Below the pieces are notes generated by a model. It saw only the letters and a list, made by a program, of their open reading frames with translations. It did no database searches and had not been told where the DNA came from. From Xestospongia bergquistia (Eukaryota > Porifera > Demospongiae > Haplosclerida > Petrosiidae), in assembly GCA_963965975.1 (NCBI GenBank), contig OZ014415.1:4903001-4967000 (forward strand): 64,000 nt of DNA. Direction: 5' to 3'. Both the position numbers and the translations under genes were made by a program. Each line of letters starts with the position of its first letter. Position 1 is the first letter of the stretch. Positions 47,346-58,920 of the stretch are shown in pieces.

Positions 47346-47480
47346 CGAGGCTCCAACTGTATAATATCCTCCGGCAACAGCTGGTACAAAAATTACATCT
47401 GCTTTTGCTCTTCCAGTAATTGAAATGCCTCCTCTACGATCTCAACTGAAATACCAGGTATATCAGAACCCACCTAATAA
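47346..47480 (-). pseudogene. Unrecognised exon relic, copy 2
   Basis: Second copy of the 42.86-kb segment, reading GSDIPGISVEIVEEAFQLLE on the minus strand. The flanks (AATAAAGA.TATTTAATGATAATTATTGC) match as well, so it was duplicated with its surroundings. Confidence 0.4.
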
Positions 47481-48775
47481 TAAAGAATATTTAATGATAA
47501 TTATTGCTGTGTCACTCACAAATATCACAGTTTTAGCACCTTCATTTAGTAAAGCTCATTGAATTTAAAGTCAAGCTATATATACTAACACACTTCACTG
47601 TATTTACTTGCCCTTAGGCTATAGCGAGGAACATTATTGTCTTGGATTTACTGCAGAGAACACTGTCAAATGATTTGGCTAAATGGAATCTGGTTTCTTC
47701 TTCTATCTTGCTAAACAGCCCTGTAGAAATGAAGTCATGAATCTTTGGTTGCTAAAACGAAGTAACGATGCACTAACACACTTGACTGTATTTACTTGCC
47801 CTTGGGCTATAGCGAGGAACATTATTGTCTTGGATTTACTACAGAGAACACTGTCAAATGATTTGGCTGAATAGAATCTGGTTCCTTCTTCAATCTTGCT
47901 AAAAGCCCTGTAGAAATAAAGTCATGAATCTTTGGTTGCTAAAACAAAGTAATGCTGTCTAAGATTTCTAGTACAAACCTTTACAAGCTGATACTGATAC
48001 AAAAGCAGACACAATGGGGGTAAAAAGCCTTTTAAAAACACTTGACTAATATTATTCAGACTTGCTACATTGTACTAAATATACTGGTTATCAAAGTGTA
48101 TATATTACACAGACAAGGAAAGGTGAGATATATATTTTAAAATGACTTATTACAGGCTTAGTTAGAGATAACAAATGCACTAAAACTAAGGGCTAAAGCT
48201 CATTGAATTTAAAGTCAAGCTAGATATACTAACACAAACGAAGTATTGATACTCTGACTGTATTTATTGGCCCATGGGCTGTAGCAAGAAAAATTAGTGT
48301 CTTGGATTTACTGCAGAGAACACTGTCAAATGACTTCCCTGCATGGAATACAGTTCCTTCTTCAGTCTTGCTCCACAGCCCTGCAGAAGTAAAGTCCTGA
48401 CACATTGATTGCTAAAATGAAATAAACCAATGCAGTCTAAGATTTCTAGTAGAAACCATTACAAGCTGATACTGATACATAAGTAGACACAATAAGTTTA
48501 AAGTCAAGCTAGATATACTAACACACATGAAGTATTGACACTTGACTGTATTTATTTATTTACCCTTGGGCTGTACCGAGGAACATCATTGTCTCGGATT
48601 TACTGTCAAATGACTTCCCTGCATGGAATACAGTTCCTTCTTCTAAAAAGCCCTGCAGAATAATCGTTGCTTGCTAAAAGGAAGTAATGCTGTCTAAGAT
48701 TTCTAGTACAAACTATTACAAGTTCATACTGATACAAAAATAAAGACAATGGGGGTAAAAAGGCTTGTACAAAAT

Positions 48776-48918
48776 TAGCCTTGTAGCCAAGCTTTCGCAA
48801 TAGAAAAGAGCCTGGTAACTACTGTTTGCGTGTCAATGTGATGTCAATAATTACGCGAAAGCACAAGCAGTAATGACCAGGGTTTCTTTTCTATCGCAAA
48901 AGTCTGGGTACGAGGCTA
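48776..48918. mobile_element. TIR element (RecQ-linked family), copy 4, minimal MITE
   Basis: 143 bp only: left TIR TTAGCCTTGTAGCCAAGC.., right TIR ..GTCTGGGTACGAGGCTAA, with TGTGATGTCAATAATTACGC between. The flanks match copy 5 for more than 80 bp on the left, so it was probably duplicated with the array. Confidence 0.8.
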
Positions 48919-49138
48919 AATAAATAAAAACACTTGTCCAATTTTATTTACCCTTAGGCTGTAGTGAGGAACATCATTGTCTCGGATTTACTGCAGAGAA
49001 CACTGTCAAATGATTTGGTTGAATGAAATCCAGTTCCTTCTTCTGTCTTGCTAAATAAAGTTATGATTCATTGCTTGCTAAAAGGAAGTAATGCTGTCTA
49101 GCGCAAACTAATACAAGTTGATACTACAAAAGCACTAA

Positions 49139-49660
49139 ACTAAGGGCTAAAGCTCATTGAATTTTTAAGTCAAGGTAGATAAGGCTAAAGCTCATTGAAT
49201 TTAAAGTCAAGGTAGATAGGGCTAAAGCTCATTGCTGATACTGATACAAAAGTAGACACAATAGTTTAAACTCAAGCTAGGTATACTAACGCACATGAAG
49301 TATTGACACTTGACTGTATTTATTTACCCTTGGGCTGTACCGAGGAACATTATTGTCTCGGATTTATTGCAGAGAACACTGTCAAATGATTTGGCTGAAT
49401 TAAATCCAGTTCCTTCTTCTGTCTTGCTAAATAAAGTCATGATTCATTGCTTGCTAAAAGGAAGTAATGCTGTCTAGCACAAACTATTACAAGCTGATAC
49501 TACAAAAGCACTAAACTAAGGGCTAAAGCTCATTGAATTTAAAGTCAAGGTAGATAAGACTAAAGCTCATTGAATTTAAAGTCAAGGTAGATAGGGCTAA
49601 AGCTCATTGAATTTAAAGTCAAGGTAGATAGGGCTAAAGCTCATTGAATTTAAAGTGAAG
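49139..49660 (+). repeat. 37-bp tandem repeats, cluster 1
   Basis: Copies of a 37-bp unit GGCTAAAGCTCATTGAATTT..AGTCAAGGTAGATAG lie mainly at 49505-49655, with a few worn copies at 49139-49240. The unit is the start of the larger array repeat, amplified locally. Confidence 0.85.
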
Positions 49661-50167
49661 GTAAATATACTAATGCACATGAAGTATTGACACTATTTAT
49701 TTGCCTTTGGGTTGTAGCGAGGAACATTATTGTCTCGGATTTACTGCAGAGAACACTGTCAAATGATTTTGCTGAATGGAATCCAGTTCCTTCTTCTGTC
49801 TTGTTAAACAGCCCTGCAGAAATTAAGTCGTGATTCATTGGTTGCTAAAATGAAGTAATGCTGTGTAAGATTTCTAGTACAGACCATTACAAGCTGATAC
49901 TACAAATGCACTAAAACTAAGGGCTAAAGCTCATTCAATTTAAAGTCAAGGTGGATATACTAACGCACATGAAGTAATGACATTCTGATTGTATTTATTT
50001 GCCTTAGGGCTGTAGAGAGGAACGTTATTTACTGCAGAACACTGTTAAATGACTTGGCCAAATGGAATCCAGTTCTTTCTTCTGTCTTGCTCCACAGCCC
50101 TGTAGATGTAAAGTCCTAACACATTAGTTGCTAAAATGAAGTAATGCATTTCTAATGATTTGTAGTA

Positions 50168-50480
50168 CAACCATTACAAACACATGATATAGGACAATAC
50201 TCAAGACTCAAAAAAATCTCCACAATATGCACATTTTATAATACATAGTGCATAGATAACTTACGGGACAGGAAGTCTACACATCATAATCATATTCATA
50301 AGTATACACAATACAACAACCAACCAATAATACAGCACAAGCTGATACCAACACAAATGTAGAGACAGTGAGGGTAAATAGCCCTGCAGAAATAAAGTTG
50401 TGACAAACCATTACAAGCTGATACTGATACAAAAGTAGAAACAATAGGTTTAAATGGGCTTGTACTAAATAAAGGTAGAC
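50168..50480. repeat. Dispersed ~320-bp block of the array, instance 2
   Basis: Same block as 43.83-44.17 kb (CAAACACATGATATAGGAC..TCTACACATCATAATCATATTC..CAACCAACCAATAATACAGC). Confidence 0.75.
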
Positions 50481-52553
50481 ATGATGGGGCTAAATAGGCT
50501 TGTAGTGATAAAACATTTGACAAATATTATTCAGACTTCCTACATTGTACTAAATATATTGGTTACTGAAGTTTATATATTAGAGAAAAGGAAGTCAGAT
50601 ATGTTTCCATATGACTTATTACAGGCTTAGTTTGCATAAAAGATGCACTAAAACTAAGGGCTAAATCTGACTCAATTTCTTTTGTTCTAGCTAATAACAT
50701 CATCGTCTAAGATTTATTGCAGACAAGACTGTCAAATCACTTGGCTGCATGGAATACAGTTCTTTCTTTTGTCTTGTTAAACAGCCCTGCAGAAATAAAG
50801 TCCTGACACATTCATTGCTAAAATGAAGTAATGCAGTCCATGATTTCTAGTACAAACCATTACAAGCTGATACTGATGCAAAAGTAGACACAATAGGTTT
50901 AAATGGGCTACATTGTACTAAATATACTGGAAAAGGACTAGTCAGATATGTTTCCAAATGACTTATGACAGGCTTAGTTCAGATAACAGATGCGCTAAAC
51001 CTAGGGGCTAAAGATCACTGAATATACTAACACACATGGAGTACTGCTACTCTGACCATATTTATTTGCCCTTGGGCAGTAGCAAGGAACTGCAAAAACG
51101 CTGTCAAATGACTTGGTTGAATGGAATCCAGTTCCTTCTTCCGTCTTGCTAAACAGCCCTGCAGAAGTAAAGTCCTGAAACGTTGGCTGCTAAAGTAGTA
51201 ATGTTGCCTAAGATTTCTAGTACAAACCTTTTCAAGCTGATACTGATACCAAAGCAGACACAATGGTGGTAAAAAGCCTTTTAAAAACACTTGACTAATA
51301 TTATTCAGACTTACTATATTGTACTAAACATACTGGTTATTAAAGTGTATATATTATAGAGACAAGGAAAGGTGAGATATTATGTTTTATAATGACTTAA
51401 TACAGGCTTTAACAAATGCACTAAACTAAGGGCTAAAGCTCATTAAGGTCAAGCTAGTCATACCAACACACATGAAGTATTGATACTCTGACTGTATTTA
51501 CTTGCCCATGAGCTGTAGCAAGGAACATTATTTACTGCAGAACACTGTCAACTGACTTGGCAGAATGGAATCCAATTCCTTCTTCTGTCTTGCTAAACAG
51601 CCCTGCAGAAATAAAGTCGTCACTCATTGGTTGCTAACGAAGTAATGCTGTCTAAGATTTCTACTACAAACCATTACAAGCTGATACTACAAATGCACTA
51701 AACTAAGGGCTAAAGCTCATTCAATTTGAAGTCAAGCTAGATATACTAACGCACATGAAGTATTGACACTTGACTGAATTTATTTGCCCATGGGCTGTAG
51801 CAAGGAACATTAGTGTCTCGGATTTACTGCAGAGAACACTGACAAATGATTTGGCTGAATGGAATCCAGTTCATTCTTCTGTCTTGCTAAACAGCCCTGC
51901 AGAAATAAAGTCGTGACTCATTGTACTAAATATACTGGTTACTAAAGTCTATATATTAGAGAGGAAAGGAATAGTCAGATATGTTTCCAAATGACTTATG
52001 ACAGGCTTAGTTTTAGTGCATCTGACTGAATTTCAAAGTCAAGCTACATAAACTAACACACATGGACTACTGTTTACGTGAACGTATTTGTTACTACTTT
52101 CTTTCCCTTTTTTGTAGCGTTTACTTCAGAGAAGATTGCAAATGACTTGGGTGCATGGAATCCAGTTCCTTCTTCAGTCTTGACATTTGCTACTAAAGAA
52201 GTAATGCTGTCTAAGATTTCTAGTACAAACCTTTACAAGCTCATGGAATTTAATGTCAAGCTAGATATACTAACACAAATGAAGTGTTGATACTCTGACT
52301 CAATTTATTTGCCCATGGGCTGTAGTGAGGAACATTAGTGTCTCGGATTTACTGCAGGGAACACTGTCAAATGACTTAGGTGAATGGAATCCAGTTCATT
52401 CTTCTGTCTTGCTAAAAAGCCCTGCAGAATTAAAGTCGTGACTCATTGCTTGCTAAAAGGAAGTAATGCTGTCTAAGATTTCTAGTACAAACTATTACAT
52501 GCTCATACTGATACAAAAGTAAAGACAATGGGGTAAAATGGCTTGTACTAAAT

Positions 52554-52696
52554 TAGCCTTGTAGCCAAGCTTTCGCAATAGAAAAGAGCCTGGTAACTAC
52601 TGTTTGCGTGTCATTGTGATGTCAATAATTACGCGAATGCGCAAGCAGTAATGACCAGGGTTTCTTTTCTATCGCAAAAGTCTGGGTACGAGGCTA
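52554..52696. mobile_element. TIR element (RecQ-linked family), copy 5, minimal MITE with 9-bp TSD
   Basis: 143 bp, TAGCCTTGTAGCC..GGGTACGAGGCTA, flanked by perfect 9-bp repeats GTACTAAAT (52545-52553 and 52697-52705). The right flank (GTACTAAATAAAAAC) is also that of copy 3. Confidence 0.87.
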
Positions 52697-53119
52697 GTAC
52701 TAAATAAAAACAATCGTCCAATTTATTGAGACTTGCTACAAAATATACCGGTTACTAAATTTCAAGAAGACTTACGATAGGTTAGTTAAGATACAAATGC
52801 ACTAAAACTAAGGGCTAAAGCTCACTGAATTTAAAAGTCATGTTAGATATACTACAGCACATGGAGTACTGCTTCTCTGACTGTATTTGTTACTACTGTC
52901 TTTCCTTTTTGTTGTAACGAGGAATTTCATTGTCTTGGAATTACTGCAGAGAACACTGTCAAATGACTTTCCTGCATGGAATACAGTTCCTTCTTCTGTC
53001 TTGCTCCACAGCCCTGAAGAAGTAAAGTCCTGACACATTGATTGCTAAAATGAAATGAAGCAATGCAGTCTAAGATTTCTAGTACAAACCATTACAAGCT
53101 GATACTGATACAAAAGTAG

Positions 53120-53980
53120 AGTTTAAAGTCAAGCTAGATATACTAACGCACATGAAGTATTGACACTTGACTGTATTTATTTACCCTTGGGCTGTAGCGA
53201 GGAATATTATTGTCTTGGATTTACTGCAGAGAACACTGTCAAATGACTTCCCTGTATGGAATACAGTTCCCTCTTCTGTCTTGCTCCACTGCCCTGCAGA
53301 AGTAAAGTCCTGACACATTGATTGCTAAAATGAAATGAAGCAATGCAGTCTAAGGTTTCTAGTACAAACCATTACAAGCTGATACTGGTACAAAAGTAGA
53401 CAGAATAAGTTTAAAGTCAAGCTAGATATAATAACGCAAATGAAGTATTGAGACTTGACTGTATTTATTTACCCTTGTCCTGTAGCGAGGAACATTATTG
53501 TCTTGGATTTACTGCAGAGAACACTGTCAAATGACTTTCCTGCATGGAATACAGTTCCTTCTTCTGTCTTGCTCCACAGCCCTGCAGAAGTAAAGTCCTG
53601 ACACATTGATTGCTAAAATGAAATGAAGCAATGCAGTCTAAGATTTCTAGTACAAACCATTACAAGCTGATACTGATACAAAAGTAGAGTTTAAAGTCAA
53701 GCTAGATATACTAACGCACATGAAGTATTGAGACTTGACTGTATTTATTTATCCTTGGGCTGTAGCGAGGAATATTATTGTCTTGGATTTACTGCAGAGA
53801 ACACTGTCAAATGACTTCCCGGTATGGAATACAGTTCCCTCTTCTGTCTTGCTCCACAGCCCTGCAGAAGTAAAGTCCTGACACATTGATTGCTAAAATG
53901 AAATGAAGCAATGCAGTCTAAGGTTTCTAGTACAAACCATTACAAGCTGATACTGGTACAAAAGTACACACAATAGTTTA
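53120..53980 (+). repeat. Three ~285-bp monomers with dimer structure
   Basis: AGTTTAAAGTCAAGCTAGATATA begins at ~53120, 53409 and 53689, and again at ~53978. Monomers 1 and 3 are closest (CTGTATGGAATAC..CTAAGGTTTC versus CCGGTATGGAATAC..CTAAGGTTTC), giving a ~568-bp dimer. Each monomer carries one 104-bp module ending GCAGAAGTAAAGTCC. Confidence 0.85.
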
Positions 53981-54229
53981 AAGTCAAGCTAGATATACTA
54001 ACAAACATGAAGTATTGACACTTGACTGTATTTATTTACCCTTGGGCTGTAGTGAGGAACATTATTGTCTCGGATTTATTGCAGAGAACACTGTCAAATG
54101 ATTTGGCTGAATTAAATCCAGTTCCTTCTTCTGTCTTGCTAAATAAAGTCATGATTCATTGCTTGCTAAAACGAAGTAATGCTGTCTAGCACAAACTATT
54201 ACAAGCTGATACTACAAAAGCACTAAACT

Positions 54230-54832
54230 AAGGGCTAAAGCTCATTGAATTTTTAAGTCAAGGTAGATAAGGCTAAAGCTCATTGAATTGAAAGTCAAGG
54301 TAGATAGGGCTAAAGCTCATTATTGATACTGATACAAAAGTAGACACAATACTTTAAACTCAAGCTAGAGATACTAACGCACATGAAGTATTGACACTTG
54401 ACTGTATTTATTTACCCTTGGTCTGTACCAAGGAACATTATTGTCTCAGATTTACTGCAGAGAACACTGTCGAATGATTTGGCTGAATGAAATCCAGTTC
54501 CTTCTTCTGTCTTGCTAAATAAAGTCATGATTCATTGCTTGCTAAAAGGAAGTAATGCTGTCTAGCACAAACTATTACAAGCTGATACTACAAAAGCACT
54601 AAACTAAGGGCTAAAGCTCATTGAATTTAAAGTCAAGGTAGACAAGACTAAAGCTCATTGAATTTTAAGTCAAGGTAGATAGGGATAAAGCTCATTGAAT
54701 TTAAAGTCAATGTAGAGAGGGATAAAGCTCATTGAATTTAAAGTCAAGGTAGATAGGGATAAAGCTCATTGAATTTAAAGTCAAGGTAGATAGGGCTAAA
54801 GCTCATTGAATTTAAAGTGAAGGTAGATATAC
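54230..54832 (+). repeat. 37-bp tandem repeats, cluster 2
   Basis: About six copies of the 37-bp unit at ~54605-54825, plus two worn ones at ~54230-54320. Variants AGGGATAAAG and AGGGCTAAAG alternate. Confidence 0.85.
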
Positions 54833-57640
54833 TAATGCACATGAAGTATTGACACTATTTATTTGCCTTAGGGCTGTAGTGAGGAACGTTATTTACTGCA
54901 GAACACTGTTAAATGACTTGGCAAAACGGAATTCAGTTCCTTCTTCTTTCTTGCTAAATGGCCCTGCAGAAGTAATGTCCTAAGTTTTCTAGTATAAACC
55001 ATTACAAAGTCATACTCATACAAAAGTAAACACTATGGGGGTAAAAAGGCTTGTACTAAATAAAAACGCTCGACTAATTTTATTGAGACTCGCTATATAT
55101 ATTTTACAAAATATACCAGTTACTGAAGTCTTTATATTACGGACTAGTGAGATATTATATTTCAAAAAGACTTACGATAAGCTTAGTTAAGATAACAAAA
55201 CACTAAAACTAAGGGTTAAAGCTCACTGAATTTAAAAGTCATATACTACAGCACATGGAGTACTGCTTCTCTGACCGTGTTTGTTACTACTGTCTTTCCC
55301 TTTCTTGTAGCGAGGAATTGCCTTCATGGAATACAGTTCCTTCTTCTGTCTTGCTCCACAGCCCTGTAGAAGTGAAGTCCTAACACATTAGTTGCTAAAA
55401 TGAAGTAATGCATTTCTAATGATTTGTAGTACAACCATTACAAACACATTCACGTATGATATAGGACAATACTCAAGACTCAAAAAACTCTCCACAATAT
55501 GCACATTTTATAATACATAGTGCATAGATAACTTACGGGACAGGAAGTCTACACATGATAATCATATTCATAAGTATACACAATACAACAACCAACCAAT
55601 AATAATGCAGCACAAGCTGATACTGACACAAACGTAGAGACAGTGAGGGTAAATAGCGCTGCAAAAAAAATTGTGACAAACCATTACAAGCTGATACTGA
55701 TACAAAAGTAGACACAATAGATTTAAATGGGCTACATTGTACTAAATATACTGGAAAAGGACTAGTCAGATATGTTTCCAAAAGACTTACGACAGGCTTA
55801 GTTCAGATAACAGATACGCTAAACCTAGGGGCTAAAGATCACTGAATATACTAACACACATGGAACTGCATGGAATACAGTTCCTTCTTATGTCTTGTTA
55901 AGCAGCCCTGCAGAAATAAAGTCCTGACACATTGATTGCTAAAATGAAGTAATGCAGTCCATGATTTCTAGTACAAACCATTACAAGCTGATACTGGTAC
56001 AAAAGTAGACACAATAGTTTAAACTCAAGCTAGATATACTAACGCACATGAAGTATTGACACTTGACTGTATTTATTTACCCTTGGGCTGTACCAAGGAA
56101 CATTATTGTCTCGGATTTACTGCAGAGAACACTGTCAAATGATTTGGCTGAATGAAATCCAGTTCCTTCTTCTGTCTTGCTAAATAAAGTCATGATTCAT
56201 TGCTTGCTAAAAGGAAGTAATGCTGTCTAGCACAAACTATTACAAGCTGATACTACAAAAGCACTAAACTAAGGGCTAAAGCTCATTGAATTTAAAGTCA
56301 AGGTAGACAAGACTAAAGCTCATTGAATTTTAAGTCAAGGTAGATAGGGATAAAGCTCATTGAATTTAAAGTCAAGGTAGAGAGGGATAAAGCTCATTGA
56401 ATTTAAAGTCAAGGTAGATAGGGCTAAAGCTCATTGAATTTAAAGTGAAGGTAGATATACTAATGCACATGAAGTATTGACACTATTTATTTGCCTTAGG
56501 GCTGTAGCGAGGAACATTATTTACTGCAGAACACTGTTAAATGACTTGGCAAAACGGAATTCAGTTCCTTCTTCTTTCTTGCTAAATGGCCCTGCAGAAG
56601 TAATGTCCTAAGTTTTCTAGTATAAACCATTACAAAGTCATACTCATACAAAAGTAAACACTATGGGGGTAAAAAGGCTTGTACTAAATAAAAACGCTCG
56701 ACTAATTTTATTGAGACTCGCTATATATATTGTACAAAATATACCAGTTACTGAAGTCTTTATATTACGGACTAGTGAGATATTATATTTCAAAAAGACT
56801 TACGATAAGCTTAGTTAAGATAACAAAACACTAAAACTAAGGGCTAAAGCTCACTGAATTTAAAAGTCATATACTACAGCACATGGAGTACTGCTTCTCT
56901 GACCGTGTTTGTTACTACTGTCTTTCCCTTTCTTGTAGCGAGGAATTGCCTTCATGGAATACAGTTCCTTCTTCTGTCTTGCTCCACAGCCCTGTAGAAG
57001 TGAAGTCCTAACACATTAGTTGCTAAAATGAAGTAATGCATTTCTAATGATTTGTAGTACAACCATTACAAACACATTCACGTATGATATAGGACAATAC
57101 TCAAGACTCAAAAAACTCTCCACAATATGCACATTTCATAATACATAGTGCATAGATAACTTACGGGACAGGAAGTCTACACATGATAATCATATTCATA
57201 AGTATACACAATACAACAACCAACCAATAATAATGCAGCACAAGCTGATACTGACACAAACGTAGAGACAGTGAGGGTAAATAGCGCTGCAAAAAAAATT
57301 GTGACAAACCATTACAAGCTGATACTGATACAAAAGTAGACACAATAGATTTAAATGGGCTACATTGTACTAAATATACTGGAAAAGGACTAGTCAGATA
57401 TGTTTCCAAAAGACTTACGACAGGCTTAGTTCAGATAACAGATGCGCTAAACCTAGGGGCTAAAGATCACTGAATATACTAACACACATGGAACTGCATG
57501 GAATACAGTTCCTTCTTATGTCTTGTTAAACAGCCCTGCAGAAATAAAGTCCTGACACATTGATTGCTAAAATGAAGTAATGCAGTCCATGATTTCTAGT
57601 ACAAACCATTACAAGCTGATACTGATACCACAGCAGACAC
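54340..57640 (+). repeat. Recent 1.63-1.67-kb tandem duplication
   Basis: 54340-56005 and 56006-57640 match almost base for base. Both hold the same 82-codon minus frame (55533-55781 and 57161-57409, spacing 1628 bp). The left copy is one 37-bp unit longer, which explains the 1665-bp spacing at its start. The left copy has GGGTTAAAGC where the right has GGGCTAAAGC, one of few differences seen. Confidence 0.9.
56270..56452 (+). repeat. 37-bp tandem repeats, cluster 3
   Basis: About five copies, the counterpart of cluster 2 inside the duplicated 1.63-kb unit, with one fewer copy. Confidence 0.85.
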
Positions 57641-58270
57641 AATGGTGGTAAAAAGCCTGTAAAAACACGTGACTTGCTACATTATACTAAATATACTGGT
57701 TACCAAAGTGTATATATTATATAGACAAGGACAGGTAAGATATTATGTTTTAAAATGACTTATTACAGGCTTAGTTAAGGTAATAAATGCACTAAAACTA
57801 AGAGCTAAATCTCACTGAATTAAAAGTCAAGCTAGATATACTAACATACATGAGTACTGCTACTCTGACCATATTTGTTACTACTGTCTTTCCCTTTTGT
57901 TGCAGTGAGGAACATCATTATCAAACAAGCTGATACTGATACAAAAGTAGACGCAATGGGGGTAAATAGGCTTGTAGTAAATAAAACACGTGACTAATAT
58001 TATTCAGACTTGCTACATTGTGCTAAATATACTGATTACTAAAGTGTATATATTACAGAGAAAAGACTAGTGAGATATTTTTGACTTATCACAGGGTTAG
58101 TTCAGATAACAGATGCACTAAAAGTACTGAATTTAAAACTTAAGTTGGGCAAGCTAGATATACACACACACGTGGAGTACTGCTACTCTGACCGTATTTG
58201 ACTACTGTCTTTCCCTTTTGTTGTAGCGAGGAACATCACTGTCAAATGACTTGTCTGTATGGAATCCAGT

Positions 58271-58586
58271 TCCTTCTTCTGTCTTGCTAAGCAGCCCTGC
58301 AGAAGTAAAGTCGAGACACACGGTTGCTAAAATGAAGGAATGGCATCTAAATTTATTAATTTCTAGTACAAATTTGGTGCCAGTAGTCTTGCTAAACAGC
58401 CCTGCAGAAGTAAAATGCTGACACACTGTAGAAATGTGGCACCACTATTGTGAACTGAGAATGTTCAGTTGATGATGGATATTGCGCCATGATAATAACA
58501 ACTATATAACTCCGTATATCTTATCTATAGTACACAATGAACATTGTCTGTCTGAATATACGTTTATTAATCAGTTGTAGAGAACT
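58271..58586. other. Right edge of the array and start of low-copy DNA
   Basis: A partial module (GCAGCCCTGCAGAAGTAAA) recurs at ~58290 and ~58396, then array similarity ends at about 58440. Nothing was recognised beyond that. Confidence 0.55.
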
Positions 58587-58645
58587 AGGGGGCAGGGGGA
58601 TGGAGCCCCCCACTTTTGAAATTGGGGGGGGGGGCTCTGCCCCCT
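58587..58645. other. G/C-rich nested palindrome with an 11-12-G run
   Basis: Outer arms AGGGGGCAG (58587-58595) and CTGCCCCCT (58637-58645) enclose inner arms GAGCCCCCC and GGGGGGCTC. The G run before GCTC offers G-quadruplex potential. It stands out sharply from the AT-rich surroundings and may be the end of a degraded mobile element. Confidence 0.75.
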
Positions 58646-58797
58646 TACTGTTTGATTTTTGTCTGTGTGATATACAAGTATGCATGATGAATTCCACTCC
58701 TCACTAACAAACTGGGTGAAAAATAATTTGATTATTCAAACAATCAACCACCTGTATATGAATCAATGACATTCACGAATTGGTATGCTAAAGTTAA

Positions 58798-58920
58798 TTG
58801 CTCAAAGAAGCTAAGTGTGAAAATAATCGTTTCACCAAAGTGTCTGGAGTGATCAAAGCTTTTGGTACAAATATGAGTACTTATAGAGGAGAGGTCAACT
58901 GTGTTGTCACTACTGCTAAG
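58798..58920 (+). pseudogene. Possible BRCT-like exon fragment
   Basis: Open 41-codon plus frame ending exactly at GCTAAG|GTATAA, a plausible donor. It reads TKVSGVIKAFGTNMSTYRGE then VNCVVTTAK. The pattern (hydrophobic helix, FG, short strand, xCVVTT) resembles the beginning of a BRCT domain such as that of PARP1, but it is short, has no visible upstream exon, and the resemblance is from memory of the fold only. Confidence 0.25.

Larger units (their letters stand above)
38650..58270. repeat. Long array with about 40 copies of a ~104-bp exon-like module
   Basis: The module starts at CGAGGAACATY.TTGTC and ends at CAGCCCTGCAGAA. It recurs irregularly every ~200-600 bp, inside larger units that share AAGGGCTAAAGCTCATTG, TTTCTAGTACAAACCATTAC and CTGATACTGATAC. 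On the plus strand the best copies (38918-39021) are bounded by CTTTCCCTTTTGTTGTAG and GTAAAG and read (S/A)RNIIVSDLLQRTLSND then EWNPVPSSVLLNSPAE. On the minus strand the same DNA follows TTTATTTCTGCAG and reads LFSKTEEGTGFHSAKSFDS.. or, in another frame, ARQKKELDSIQP. Many copies lose the plus donor (AGAAATAAAG) or gain stops, while the minus AG persists, so the coding strand is unresolved. Most copies are relics. No protein family was recognised. Confidence 0.75.

Noticed and set aside
49505-49655. 37-bp repeats with regular spacing, resembling a CRISPR array
   Set aside because: The repeats are directly adjacent with no unique spacers, and the context is eukaryotic.
52545-52705. A link between the 143-bp MITE and the ~143-bp satellite
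   Set aside because: Equal length only; the sequences are unrelated.
55533-57409. Two identical 82-codon minus frames as a duplicated gene
   Set aside because: They lie in a duplicated 1.63-kb repeat block and have no domain, splice support or start context.
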